Assembly: GCA_014218235.1 (NCBI GenBank)
Contig: CM024760.1
Coordinates: 10,458,049-10,522,048 of the forward strand
DNA from: Colocasia esculenta
Taxonomy: Eukaryota; Streptophyta; Magnoliopsida; Alismatales; Araceae
Direction: 5' to 3'
DNA length: 64,000 bases
Shown here one piece after another: positions 35,001 to 44,714 of the stretch (its first letter is position 1; the number at the start of each line of letters is the position of its first letter). The translations under genes were made by a program, and so were the position numbers. The notes under the pieces were generated by a model that was not told where the DNA came from, ran no database searches, and worked only from the letters and a program-made list of their open reading frames with translations.

Positions 35001-36543
35001 GCTGAACCCGGAAAAGTGCGTCTTCGGCGTCAGAGCCGGAAAATTCCTGGGCTACCTCGTCTCTCAGAGGGGGATTGATATCAACCCCGACAAAGTCCAA
35101 GCCATCCTCGACATGACGGCTCCGAGGACAATCAAAGAGGTACAAAGACTTAATGGCAGGATAACTGCTCTTAGTAGGTTCATGTCCAGGTCGGCGGAAC
35201 GTTGCCGACCTTTCTTCGAGATATTGCGGAAGGGTCGCTTCGAATGGACCGAGGAATGCCAAGGGGCATTCGACGAGCTGAAGGAGCACCTAGCGAACGT
35301 CCCGACGTTAAGCAAGCCATGCGACAACGAAGAACTGCTGTTGTACCTATCTGCGACGGACTATTCTATCAGCTCGGTGCTCGTCCGAGAAGAAGATCGA
35401 GTCCACCTCCCGGTGTACTATACGAGTAAGGCACTACGAGGAGCCGAACAGCGCTACACCAGCCTTGAGAGGCTCGGTTACGCTCTCATCATGGCAGCCC
35501 GACGACTACGCCCGTATTTTCAAGCACACAAGATCGTTATCCTCACCGACGCTCCGCTCCGACCAATTTTCGAGCGACCCGAGTCCTCGGGGAGGTTGGC
35601 AAAATGGGCCGTCGAGCTCGGCGAATTCGATATCGAGTTCAGGCCCCGGGTCGCCATCAAAGCCCAGGCCCTCGCGGATTTTATTTCCGAAGGCACCGCC
35701 CGGGCAGCGACGGACGAAGAAACCAACGAGAGTTGGAAAATTTTCGTCGACGGTGCCTCAAACTCCAATGGAAGCGGTGCAGGCGTAGTAATGCGCTCTC
35801 CCGAGGGCCTTGACTTAAGGTACGCAGTTCGTTTCGGTTTCGAAGCATCTAACAATGTGGCAGAATATGAAGCGGTGGTGTCGGGGTTGAAAATGGCAAA
35901 AACCCTTGGAGCAAAAAGGATACGCATTCACAGCGACTCCCAGCTGGTCGTCGGCCAAGTGTCCCAGATGTTCGAAGCAAAGGAGGCAAAGCTCGCCTTG
36001 TACAAAGCCGAGGTGCTAAGGATGATGGCAGAATTCGACTCAGCGGAGCTCATAAAGATACCAAGGTCAGAGAATGAACAAGCCGACGAGTTATCGAAGA
36101 TAGCGTCGTCGGCACTAGAGTCGCCCCCGTCACTGTTGATAGAAGAGCTGACAAGTTCAACCATAGCGGACAGAGATATGATGATAGTCGACATAGGGGC
36201 GACGTGGATGACCCCGTTAATAAATTTCCTCAGGGACAACGTGGTGCCAGAGGACAAAGACGAGGCCGAGAAGACAAGGAGGCGATCGGCCAAGTTCTTC
36301 ATCCTCGGCAACAGTTTATATCGAAAGGGATTCAGCTATCCATACCTCCTATGTGTTGATCCCGCTGAAGCTGAGAAAATCATCGACGAAATACACGAAG
36401 GTACGTGCGGTTCCCATGCAGGCCCCAGATCCCTAGTGAGGAGAATAACGCGACAAGGGTATTGGTGGCCGACGATGCTTAAGGACGCCGAAAAATATGT
36501 CAGAAGCTGCCGACAATGCCAACTATTCGGCAGAATCGACTGA
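32044..36543 (+). CDS. Tat-type gag-pol polyprotein (to in-frame TGA)
   Basis: From the ATG at 32044 the frame runs 1,499 codons. Gag (retrotransposon gag domain) lies near residues 215-330, around MLTLDDAALQWF. A protease active site LVDNGAAPDVL is near residue 592; DNG in place of DTG/DSG is usual in Tat elements. Reverse transcriptase follows, with YVDD at about residue 955, then the reverse-transcriptase-linked RNase H (TSKALRGAEQRYTSLER) and a second RNase H (WKIFVDGASNSNGSGAG, HSDSQLVVGQ) near residues 1230-1355. Last is the integrase HHCC zinc domain (CRQCQLFG). TGA at 36541-36543 stops translation between the zinc domain and the catalytic core, which continues in the same frame. A proline-rich gag leader precedes the gag domain. 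Confidence 0.92.
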   Translation: MAPKGKAVARTTEEDTTLVNTTEAVVGASNMGEQDSTTTSRLERVEQTLASLQQILLRLEQNQRASPARGEGPTRQMEQAQGDQNDVEAPNRQRAAPAVSANQADAPTLVEGTPAPAIVQANNIPPFTPMAAAGIAAKTDLADRFSAESAPATVTESPYDPRWRDDLREMNRKIEALQLGTRAPSVATLLTSSPFAEEITSAPVPLKFQLPKFRRYNGTTNPVHHLDHFQGQVEMMNVTDALKCRAFMLTLDDAALQWFKALPARSISCFSDLAQRFLDHFYNTVQHSLCTDDLWLVSQKEGEMFWDYAKRFQVEIMKVVDLDLRTAVNILTRVCTDVAFVASIAKKPPVSLSDLLSRMQKYVRLESTLGAAGRLKRPLERGSASSGPSEKRPRREEHRGDRRRELDRRTLDRRPDEYRRVRDLPRFGRLPSEILPIIKKLPEFRRPEPIARPPSGRGADLYCEYHKGHGHLTDQCRSLKMEIAEMLRRGIIGKDIVNGKPKDREPEEDREHEGKGAVLVLAGGPAGGGDSGRKRKAYASAVILGGDQPAPNLKEVITFSAEDAVGLSFPHDDALVIRADVDGYTVHRILVDNGAAPDVLFYDCFLKMTNLSTELKPVATPLFGFSGTPVTAEGSIRLKVTLGARPRRVTVEVDFLIVKVKSAYNAIFGRGLLGKLGGVPSTYHQKLKFPTPNGVGEVVGSQAEARLCYVNSIKAKEPAVTECDPLVNDVQKHEPAELTKQIKIENGLLTIGTELNELEDDIAQFLGQSGDVFAWSDDDLPGIDPSIIQHHLNVNPEARPIRQKKRPLSAERQEVVEDQLTKYLHAGTVRNSFYPNWVANVVLVLVRKANGKWRMCIDFSNLNKACPKDSFPLPRIDQLVDSTAGHELLSFLDAYSGYHQIRMAPEDEEKTSFTTERGLYCFTRMPFGLKNAGATYQRLVNKMFEKQIGITMEVYVDDMLVKSRRSEDHVKDLTEAFGVLRHYGMKLNPEKCVFGVRAGKFLGYLVSQRGIDINPDKVQAILDMTAPRTIKEVQRLNGRITALSRFMSRSAERCRPFFEILRKGRFEWTEECQGAFDELKEHLANVPTLSKPCDNEELLLYLSATDYSISSVLVREEDRVHLPVYYTSKALRGAEQRYTSLERLGYALIMAARRLRPYFQAHKIVILTDAPLRPIFERPESSGRLAKWAVELGEFDIEFRPRVAIKAQALADFISEGTARAATDEETNESWKIFVDGASNSNGSGAGVVMRSPEGLDLRYAVRFGFEASNNVAEYEAVVSGLKMAKTLGAKRIRIHSDSQLVVGQVSQMFEAKEAKLALYKAEVLRMMAEFDSAELIKIPRSENEQADELSKIASSALESPPSLLIEELTSSTIADRDMMIVDIGATWMTPLINFLRDNVVPEDKDEAEKTRRRSAKFFILGNSLYRKGFSYPYLLCVDPAEAEKIIDEIHEGTCGSHAGPRSLVRRITRQGYWWPTMLKDAEKYVRSCRQCQLFGRID

Positions 36544-37440
36544 CGACCCCCGTCAGAGCTCACCAGCATAAACTCCCCGTGGCCTTTCGCGCAATGGGGA
36601 ATGGACATTCTTGGACCATTCCCCCCAGCCACTGGCCAAAGGAAGTTCGTTATCGTCGGGGTGGACTATTTCACTAAATGGGTCGAAGCCGAGCCCCTAG
36701 CCAAAATCACTGACACCAACGCTTGGGGCTTCGTATGGAAGAACATTATCTGCAGGTTCGGCCTACCGCGAACGATCATCACCGACAACGGGAAACAATT
36801 CGACAACATCAAATTCCGTAGGAATTGCGACGCACTCGGGATCGAGCACAGGTTCTCCTCAGTGGCTCACCCCCAATCCAACGGGATGGCCGAGGTCACC
36901 AACCGGACGGTCTTAGATGGGCTGAAGAAGAGAATAACAAGCCACAAGGGAGCTTGGGCCGACCAGCTTCTACACGTGCTTTGGGCATACCGGACGACCC
37001 CAAGGGAGGCCACTCGAGAGTCGCCTTTCGCGCTGGCCTTCGGGATGGAGGCCGTGTCGCCTGTTGAAATGCTCGTCCCTTCAATGAGAGTTCTCGGATT
37101 CGACGAAGAAAGTAACAACCGATCCCTACGCGCCGAGCTCGACCTCATAGACGAGAGGAGGGAAAGGGCCTCTACGAGGATGGAGGTTTACCAAAGAAGA
37201 ATCAAGAAAAGCTTCGACCAAAAAGTCAAACCACGGCGCTTCGGCGTGGGAAGCCTCGTCCTAAGAAAACTCGCCGTCTCCGAACCAAAGTCGGCTATCG
37301 GAAAGTTATCACCGAATTGGGAAGGTCCTTACAAGATCATCGATGATCTCGGACAAGGAGCATATCGACTATCAAACCTCGACGGAACGGCCCTGCCGAG
37401 AACGTGGAATGCCGAGCATTTACGGCAATATTTCTCATAA
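36544..37440 (+). CDS. Integrase catalytic core and C-terminal domain of pol
   Basis: The frame is the same as gag-pol and open from just after the TGA to TAA at 37438-37440. It reads WPFAQWGMDILGPFPPA, then the D,D,E core: Asp in MDILGP, Asp in IITDNGKQF, and Glu in MAEVTNRT. The C-terminal domain has the WEGPYKI and GAYRLSNLDG motifs of gypsy integrases. All catalytic residues are present, so the only visible defect in pol is the single stop codon. An internal ATG (36601, MDILGP) exists but separate initiation is unlikely. Confidence 0.85.
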   Translation, partial: RPPSELTSINSPWPFAQWGMDILGPFPPATGQRKFVIVGVDYFTKWVEAEPLAKITDTNAWGFVWKNIICRFGLPRTIITDNGKQFDNIKFRRNCDALGIEHRFSSVAHPQSNGMAEVTNRTVLDGLKKRITSHKGAWADQLLHVLWAYRTTPREATRESPFALAFGMEAVSPVEMLVPSMRVLGFDEESNNRSLRAELDLIDERRERASTRMEVYQRRIKKSFDQKVKPRRFGVGSLVLRKLAVSEPKSAIGKLSPNWEGPYKIIDDLGQGAYRLSNLDGTALPRTWNAEHLRQYFS

Positions 37441-37815
37441 CGAGGTCGCTTCGGCAATCTCTAAACGTAAGCCCGAGGTCCCTCGGCACACTCTGAACGT
37501 AAGCCCGAGGTCCCTTCGGCAATCTCTAAACGTAAGCTCGAGGTCCCTCGGCACACTCTGAACGTAAGCCCGAGGTCCCTTCGGCAATCTCTAAACGTAA
37601 GCCCGAGGTCCCTTCGGCAATCTCTAAACGTAAGCCCGAGGTCCCTCGGCACACTCTGAACGTAAGCCCGAGGTCCCTTCGGCAATCTCTAAACGTAAGC
37701 CCGAGGTCCCTTCGGCAATCTCTAAACGTAAGCCCGAGGTCCCTTCGGCACTCTCTAAGCATAAGCCCGAGGTCTCTTCGGCACTCTCTAAACGTAAGCC
37801 CGAGGTCCCATCGGC
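37441..37815 (+). repeat. ~33-bp tandem repeat array between pol and the antisense gene
   Basis: About twelve units of 32-33 bp, core CGTAAGCCCGAGGTCCC, occur in two alternating types (TTCGGCAATCTCTAAA and TCGGCACACTCTGAA). The array starts directly after the pol stop codon and ends about 115 bp before the 3' end of the antisense gene. Open frames on the minus strand across it are by-products of the repeat. Confidence 0.95.
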
Positions 37816-37929
37816 ACTTACAATACGAGGCAATTCCAAGCACACGTGTCGACAAGTTCATTTCGTACAATCGTGAATTCTCACTAACGAGGATTACATT
37901 GTACATGAAGAAAGGCAACTATCCCTCAT

Positions 37930-39781
37930 TCAAAACGGCCTCGGCAGCCTGGTCGAGGGAACGATCAACGGCCAACTCAATGGCCTCGTCCACGACAGGG
38001 CGAACTCCTTGCCTCCCCCCTCTGCGACCTGGTTGTCGTCGTCGTCGTCTCCAGCAAGAGCCGCTCCCGACAGATCGAGGTCGGGATACAACCCCTTAAC
38101 CTTGGCAAGGCAGTCGTCATATCCACCTTGGAAGAGGTCGGCAATCTCGTCCTGAAGCTCGTCGGATTTACGGTACTCCTCGATCGCCTTCTCCCTCTCC
38201 TCCGCAACGAGACGTGAAAAGTTGTTCTTCGTCTCCTCGTGGGCCGCAATCTCGTCGCATTGCGCCTTCTTCACAGCTTCGAGGGCCGCCTGGAGGGCGC
38301 CCTCCCTCTTCTTTGCCTCCTCCTCCAGACGGAGACTACGGGCCTTCTCGGCGGCCACAAGCTCCTCGGCCTCGGCAATGCGTTTGTCGCAGGCCAGCCT
38401 CTTCACCTCAGCTCGGTGTGTGAATGCGTCGAAGGCGGCCAGCTGACTCAACATACCGTGATAAAATTCGTGCACGAGCCGGCGTGCGGGGCGGCCGAGC
38501 GTTTCAGCCTTAACCTCAGGTGGCAAGGCTTGTCGACCCCACTCGACGGGGTCCAAGGTAAAGCGAGCCTGAGGCGGAACTGGGGCGTCGGGTGCCGTGC
38601 CCGACGACGCTGGAGCTGGGCGCTTCCTCGGTCTTTCTTCGGTCGACGGGACGGCTCCCGAGCTTTGACCAGGCGTCGGCACCGGTGATGGCACGGCCGC
38701 GGCATCGCGGTGGTGTTTCTCGGCACGGGAAGCCATCTTCTTCCCCCTCGATTGGGCTCGGCTCTTGGCCTGATCCACGAGCGACGGCCCTTTTCGCGAC
38801 GAGGGAGCTGAGCCAACCTTGTCCGCCATAGCTGCAAACATGCGACCGTTAGCTAAGGAAGACGAGGGTGGAGTAAAAGATACGACGACGAGGCTGGCAA
38901 CCTTGTGTGCCCTCTTCGATCAGCTGGAATAACTCGTCCGAGATATCGATCAGGTTGGGGGGCTCCACCTCCTTCAAACACTTAAGTTCGTAGAGCTCGG
39001 ACGAAGTCAGCCTCGGTGATCCAAAAGCTTTGCTCCGGACGTCAACGGCCGACCACTTGGTTGGGAACGACCAACCCGAGGAACTATAAACAAAAACAAA
39101 ATTCCTCTTCCAGCCGTGAAGCGAGGAAGGGAGTCTCCCGAGAATATGCCGACCATTCCTCGCCGCGAAGTAGAACCAGTCTCCGAACGGCTTGATCGAG
39201 AACAGGTATAGGAAGAGGCGCGAGGTCGGAGGGACCCCCGCCGAATAGCACAAGGAGAGAAAGCCGACGATTACTCGCCAGGCGTTCGGAGCCAACTGGG
39301 AAGGAGCCACCCCGAGCTCCAAGAGAAGAAAGATGACGAAGGGGTGGAAGGGGAAACAGAGGCCAGCCCGGACCGCCTCAGTGTAAACCGAGAACCCCCC
39401 GTCCAAAACATAGTGAGCCCTAAAATCCCTGTTGGCGCACACAAAGGCGTCGACAGGGAGAACGAATCTAGGGTGCTGCCGCAGCCACTTGAAGGTCCCA
39501 GGGGAGGTCTCGCAACGGGCTTCGGCCACGTTGTCGGCCCGACGGCGTGCACCGGAGGTGTGGGCCGAGGGTTCCTTGGGAACATAGGTCCCGTGGACTA
39601 ATTCAAGAACGAAGGAATCATCCACGGGCCCCCAGATCTGGGTTTCTACAGATACCGACCCCTCCCCAAGGCTTTCAGAAACATGGTCGGGAGCGTCGAC
39701 GGGAACATGGGGGTCCCTAGATTTTGCGGGCGACGAGGAGGAGGAAGCCTCAGGAGAGGTGGAGGAAGAGGAAAGGCTCAT
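37930..39781 (-). CDS. Antisense spliced gene of the Tat element (Transposase_28-like)
   Basis: Two exons on the minus strand (39781-38902 and 38831-37930) join across a 70-nt intron with GT and GCAG ends, giving a continuous 593-residue product (junction GTQ|AMADK). Residues about 140-240 match the 'putative gypsy type transposon' domain (PF04195-like): FPFHPF, GVAPSQLAPNAWR, and GDWFYFAAR. Residues about 440-525 form a long charged coiled coil. The N terminus is Ser-rich and the C terminus has an Asp run. Function is unknown. Antisense ORFs between pol and the 3' LTR are known in some Tat elements such as maize Grande. A TATA box lies about 150 bp upstream. Its 3' end converges on pol. Confidence 0.82.
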
Positions 39782-39929
39782 CGTTTACCTCGAAAGGAAG
39801 CAAGCGAAGACCGTCGATCGACTTCGTACGAGGACACGATCGTCGGATCGTCGGCAGACGTCGGGGCGGCAGGGGTCGAAAGACGCGCGCGCGAGGCAAA
39901 GGAACGTCTGTTTCGTATCGAACCTCAGC

Positions 39930-39939
39930 TATTTATAGC
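39930..39939 (-). promoter_or_regulatory. TATA box of the antisense gene
   Basis: On the minus strand CTATAAATAG lies about 150 bp upstream of the ATG at 39781. Position and sequence suit a core promoter independent of the LTR. Confidence 0.6.
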
Positions 39940-40287
39940 ACCGCGATGCCAATGCGATCGGACGGCCCAGAAATCCTGCGCACCCAGGATTCCGCCACGT
40001 GTCGGAAGCCCGACGGCCTGGAGACGTTCACCCGGATCCGCGGCGTGCGCCCCGAAACCGGGCGGCGTCATCATGGCGCAGAGCTCAGAGGGAAGTACCT
40101 GACAAGCCGTCATCTGAAGTACCGCCATTATGACAAGACCACGACCTTCATCATAACAATGGCAGAACGCCCCCAAATTCAGCGCGCGGAATGCGAGGCG
40201 GCGCCAACGCCCGTACGAATTCTTGAGAATAATAAATGGCTTCTCTTCGAGCCGAGGACTCGCCTCGAAAAGAACCCGGGGGACTAG

Positions 40288-40884
40288 TGATACGGTCGTC
40301 GTCAGCCGACAATTTGGGTCGACGAGATCAAGGATCGACCATACCGACGATCCGACAATTAAGTTGTCGGAAGTCGTCGGCACAGGTTAGTCCGTCACTG
40401 CCGAGAACTAATTCAAATAAACACTAAGTCCGGGCGTCCCCAGCCGGCGCCAGGTCACGCTTACCCTAGGTGCAGACGAGCCCCGTAAATCACGACCCCC
40501 AGCTGGACCATACCCGCTTTGGGTAAGCGGCTGTCAAGGCAGGACTCTCCCTGTCCAGCTGTCGAGGGTTCCCTGATTAGCGCCCCTGCCTCACGGAGGC
40601 TAGTCCGCCACCTTCCTTATCTGTCCAAAGGACCAGGCCCTTATAAAAAGGATAGAGACCCACAAGGAAAAGGTACGCTACTCGTAGCACCAAAACTCTT
40701 CTCTCTCTCTCTGAACAAACCTTCTGAATTCTTGCTAACTTGATCGTCGGAGTGTTCGACCGCCGAGGATTCTCGGTGGTTTGCAGGTCAGGAGGGCTCC
40801 GCCGACGACCGTGCGACGACTCCACATCTCTCGGTGCCCACCAGGTTCGGTCCCGGCCGACCCATCCTTGCTTGTGCAGCAACA
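40288..40884 (+). repeat. 3' LTR of the Tat-type element
   Basis: It has the same length and sequence as the 5' LTR except C at 40401. It is preceded by a purine-rich stretch (GAAAAGAACCCGGGGG, 40267-40282) that may serve as the polypurine tract. Confidence 0.95.
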
Positions 40885-41080
40885 TCTTAAACATATTTTG
40901 GTCTTTATTTTTTTTAGTTGTATGATGGTGGTATTACCTTACCTATCTATATATATATATATATAGAAGTGGGTGCGGCAAAGTTGGTTGTTGGATGATC
41001 ATCTAACGACTAGTAAAAAAAAAATTATACATTACATATGCTGTACTTTAACGACTCTCGTGGCACTTAATTTTTCTCTC

Positions 41081-41121
<41 letters not shown>

Positions 41122-43565
41122 GTGGAGATAAGATGTCACAATATACTTTACAAAATAAAACAAATAGGTAGAAGTACATCGCCGAGAAGCCATAGCATGC
41201 GGGAGAGAGGCACAATTGACAGTTGAGCGAGACGGAGTGTGAGATGACGGCTTCTGAAAAGAGTGGGTCTTCCTAAAACCGTGTTCCTAACGCTTAATAT
41301 ATGAAGACATTTCCCACCTCCGATCTCTTCAAACGTCCACACATCTCTTTAACCGTACAAAGTCTCGGGGTCTACGTTTGCCAAAAACAGATAATATCTC
41401 ATATTAGTTGTTTTCTGCCTTTTAAGAAAACACGTCTGTCAATTTTGTCCAACGATAACTTAAAGAAGAATTTGTATATATAATCTGAGTTTTAAAGGTG
41501 AATTTTTACATGATATTATAATAAATTTTATCTTGACTATAAATTCTACGTCATTTTTTTATTAATATTCACTTGATTTTTATGTTACATGAGACTGACA
41601 CATGTGAGAGCGTGTGTTGAAATTATCTCACATCAAATAATTCAAAGATAAATTTACATTTATATAATGTGACCTTTCTCCCTTCAATATATGAGTTCTA
41701 CAAGATCGCATCTTTTCTTTTGAAAGCGTGTGTTGAAATTATCTCACATCAAATAATTTGAAGACAAATTTACATTTATATAGTGTGGCCTTTCTCCTTC
41801 AATATATAAGTTCTACAAGATCGCATCTTTTCTTTTGGTAAGTTGAGACATAAACTTCGTTACCCAAAAACATAAAACCCCATATCATCCATCCCTCAAC
41901 TGGAGAGATCAAAGAAAAAAAAAACACAAGAAGAGCAAAAAAATTAGAAAAAACACCCAAAAAATAGAGAAAACACATGACGGCCATCATGGTGGATCCC
42001 AATAAACAATCCCAAAACCTGCATTTCCTAAGTCCTGCATGACACCACAATCCCATGACAAATTGAGAATAACTATCGCCACTATTGCAAACCAAACTGT
42101 AACCCTAATGCCTTCTCCTTTAATAAACGAGATTCCCACTCCCTCCCAATTCTTTAGTTCCTTCAAAATTTTCGTAAATAAGACCTCTCGTATATTCTCC
42201 CTTCTGACAATTATAAACAAATACCTGCAGACCTCTCTCCAATCCATATATATCTCGACAGTTGAGAAACAAAATCTTAATTCATAGATAAAAATTTTGG
42301 GTGGTAGGTACCTTAATGAGCCCACACTGATAACCTTCCTTTGTTACTTTTAGCCTGGCTTGTCTCCGGCTCATAATGAGAGTTCTACTTCTACTTCTGT
42401 CGCTTCTCCTTGAGTCAATTGATCGCCTTCCACCAGAAGACTCCTCAAGTTGCGATCTTCTAATCTGTTGTACACCAAATTCAATGTGATCAAATTGTTT
42501 AGAAGTTCCCAAGGAGCTGTCATGTCTTTTGACTCTGTTCACATAATCTGAGGTGCTGATCAGCTTCTATTTCTCAGCGAGAGGTTCCAAAGCCGCTCTG
42601 AGCTGGGCCGCTATGAGAGTTTGGAGAATGTGGTACCCTCACAGTCTTTACCTGTTCCATTTAGTAACATGAGCCCCATCCAAGCTGCCCCTCCAAGTTG
42701 CTGCATGATCGTTGAGCAGCCTTCTTCTAGAGCTGGACTTGGCCTTTCAGTCTTTTCATGGCTCCATCAGTTTATTGGTCGATATTTGTTATACCATGTT
42801 GTATCTTGGAGGATATATATATCCATGCTAATGGATATCATGTGCCAAGTTTATCAAGTCAGATCCTTATTGTGGTCTGTCCCGTATTGTACTAGGTCTT
42901 CCCCTTCTCTACCCCCTTGTAGTACTTTCTGGTTCTGATACCTATCTAATGTACTGTATAAATGGCTGTTGACTAGATTAATACAAGTATATATCCTTTT
43001 ATTGTAAAAATAATAATAATGATAAAAGAAAGAAAAGAAAATTTTCAAGACCAGAAAGAGATCTTGTCATAGAGTGGTTTCGCTCCCCGTTTTTGTGAAG
43101 AGAGGGAAGAGCATTGGACAACCTGGTAAAGAGGATCGTCTTCCATACATCTTAACCGGTTGACGGAGAAAACTTGACACCAAGCTGGTGTTGTCTTACT
43201 TATGTTTAGAATGTGCCAACTAACTTGACAGAACAGGCACGAGCACGATCACTTACAGCTCGCTAACTTCTACAAAACGCCACCACCATACGGCAGGCAA
43301 GAAAGCATGGTGGTGGGGAGGAAAAGCTTGTGTTGTCCCAGGCGGTGGACATTTACAGGAAGTGGGGATGTAGTGTATTCACAGCTTTCATGAAACCCTC
43401 CCCGGTCCCCGCTCTGTAGATTGGTAGAAGAATGTGCCATGTGACTGTGTCCAAAATATGTGGCCCATTATTGCCCAAAGTCCAGTACAAGCCCAAAACT
43501 GCATGGCCCATATAGTTTGACATGTTAGCAAAAGGCCCATCGATCGGCAAAAAAAGAATAAACAA
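40885..43565. other. Spacer; microsatellites and possible gene remnant
   Basis: TA microsatellites lie at about 40950-40972 and 41085-41112. A minus-strand open stretch (42282-42552) bounded by plausible splice sites encodes an Arg/Ser-rich segment (RRSIDSRRSDRSRSRT). An adjacent plus-strand stretch (42561-42938), also with a plausible acceptor, is open. Neither matches a family I recognise; they may be decayed gene ends. Confidence 0.3.
41611..41838. repeat. 116-bp tandem duplication
   Basis: Two copies start at 41611 and 41727 with CGTGTGTTGAAATTATCTCA and end with 'cgcatcttttctttt'. The motif TGTTGAAATTATCTCACATC resembles LTR starts of small plant TRIM or copia elements. Confidence 0.85.
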
Positions 43566-43639
43566 TGGCCCATGCAGGTCTCGAACCTGCGACCTTCGCG
43601 TTATTAGCACGACGCTCTAACCAACTGAGCTAATAGGCC
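43566..43639 (-). tRNA. tRNA-Ile (AAU)
   Basis: A complete 74-nt cloverleaf including the discriminator base A. The acceptor stem GGCCTAT pairs with ATGGGCC (one G-U), the D arm is GCTC/GAGC, and the anticodon stem TCGTG/CGCGA encloses CTAATAA with anticodon AAT. The T stem GCAGG/CCTGC encloses TTCGAGA. A-box and B-box promoters are internal. Downstream on the minus strand a run of seven T (43549-43555 region) serves as the Pol III terminator. The T loop has GA where GAA-type loops usually have AA or AC, a minor difference. There is no intron. Confidence 0.95.
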
Positions 43640-44319
43640 GTACTGTGAGAGTTAATCTTTACAACATAAACTCACATTTTCAAGCACTTTTTATCACTAA
43701 CCAGTAGTCCTCGTCAAAAAAAAAACTACCGTATATAGCACATTTTAGGAGTTGACGGTATAAGAATTGGAAGTGAATAATTTCAATTGTTTGAAAATAC
43801 TTTAACAAAAATTTTGACAATTCATAAACGTACACATATATGTAAGATGTTTTAGGCAATATGAAAACAAGCCTTTCGTCTAAGCTATTATCAAAACAAA
43901 AGGTCATAAATTCATCGTTTCTGAACTTAACTGTGAAGCAATACTTCAAACTATGTCACAAAATCATTTTGGCGTATCCAAATAGACCATTCCATGATAT
44001 TTTTGTGCTCTAGCAATATTTATAACATATTTATAAATAAGCATGGTGAATCCGCAAAAATTGCAAAAGTTATTTTCTCTATGGAGTTATCTATATCCGT
44101 TCCATGATTCATCGTACTGCGCAGATCGATCGTACTGCATTCTCTATGGCACGGTATAATACTACATCATAACGTAACATTAAAATACGGTGGGAAAGGA
44201 CACAGTTTGATTTTTTTATTTTGCAAATTGATCAATATTTAAAATGAGAAAATTTTAAAAGAAAATGAATACAATATAAGAATATTATATAAAGATGTTG
44301 AAAAATATAAGTCATCGTA
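43640..44319. other. AT-rich spacer, no gene seen
   Basis: No supported gene. Near 44110-44160, motifs such as 'atcgatcgtactgc' and 'ggcacggtataat' resemble sequence near 28170-28230 and 26930-27040, probably dispersed repeat debris associated with the AT-rich repeat family. Confidence 0.35.
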
Positions 44320-44645
44320 TTCCGGCACGACTTTGATTGTCCGCATCTCGATGGAACGATATCTGGTTCTAAAATTAAAGTCAAATCTAAAATCATCATA
44401 ATTATTTAAAAATATATATATTAATTTTAAAAATAATAAATATTAAATAGTATTGATGTATAGATATTGACATTAAGTCGACCTAATGATTTTTTAGATA
44501 ATTTCAGTTGATAAAAAAATAAATTAAAAAATTAAACTAAAATTATCATAATTTTTATCATCTCTTAATTATTATATATTTAAAATTTCATCTTAATTAG
44601 ATATCGTTTAGACCCCTTAGATGTGTCGAATGTGGGGAAGATTTT
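44320..44645 (+). repeat. AT-rich dispersed repeat, copy 2
   Basis: It begins 'cacgactttgattgt' and ends with the 'tttagaccccttagatgtgt' block. It is a direct repeat of 44715-45045 and inverted relative to 27045-27360. Confidence 0.55.
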
Positions 44646-44714
44646 TTTTTTTAAGAAAGAACTAATCGTGGCACGGTAAAAGTCGACCATACTGTCATGA
44701 TATGCGGCGACAAC

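Larger units (their letters stand above)
31404..40884 (+). mobile_element. Tat-type Ty3/gypsy retrotransposon, near intact and very young
   Basis: Two 597-bp LTRs (31404-32000 and 40288-40884) enclose 8.3 kb. I compared them base by base and found one difference (T at 31517, C at 40401). The interior has a primer-binding-like site, a gag-pol ORF with protease, reverse transcriptase, two RNase H domains and integrase, a 33-bp repeat array and an antisense gene. A second, archaeal-type RNase H is the marker of the Tat lineage. The flanks do not share a 5-bp duplication (CCACC on the left, TCTTA on the right). Confidence 0.93.

Noticed and set aside
37441..37815. CRISPR-like appearance of regularly spaced repeats
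   Set aside because: The units are contiguous with no unique spacers, inside a plant retrotransposon.
37461..37918. Minus-strand open frames with repeating DLGLTFRDCRR-like residues
   Set aside because: They are translations of the ~33-bp repeat array; a multiple-of-three unit length keeps frames open by chance.
42282..42552. A host exon encoding an SR-rich segment
   Set aside because: Splice-like borders exist, but no neighbouring exons join it and no family is recognised; kept only as a possible remnant in the spacer entry.
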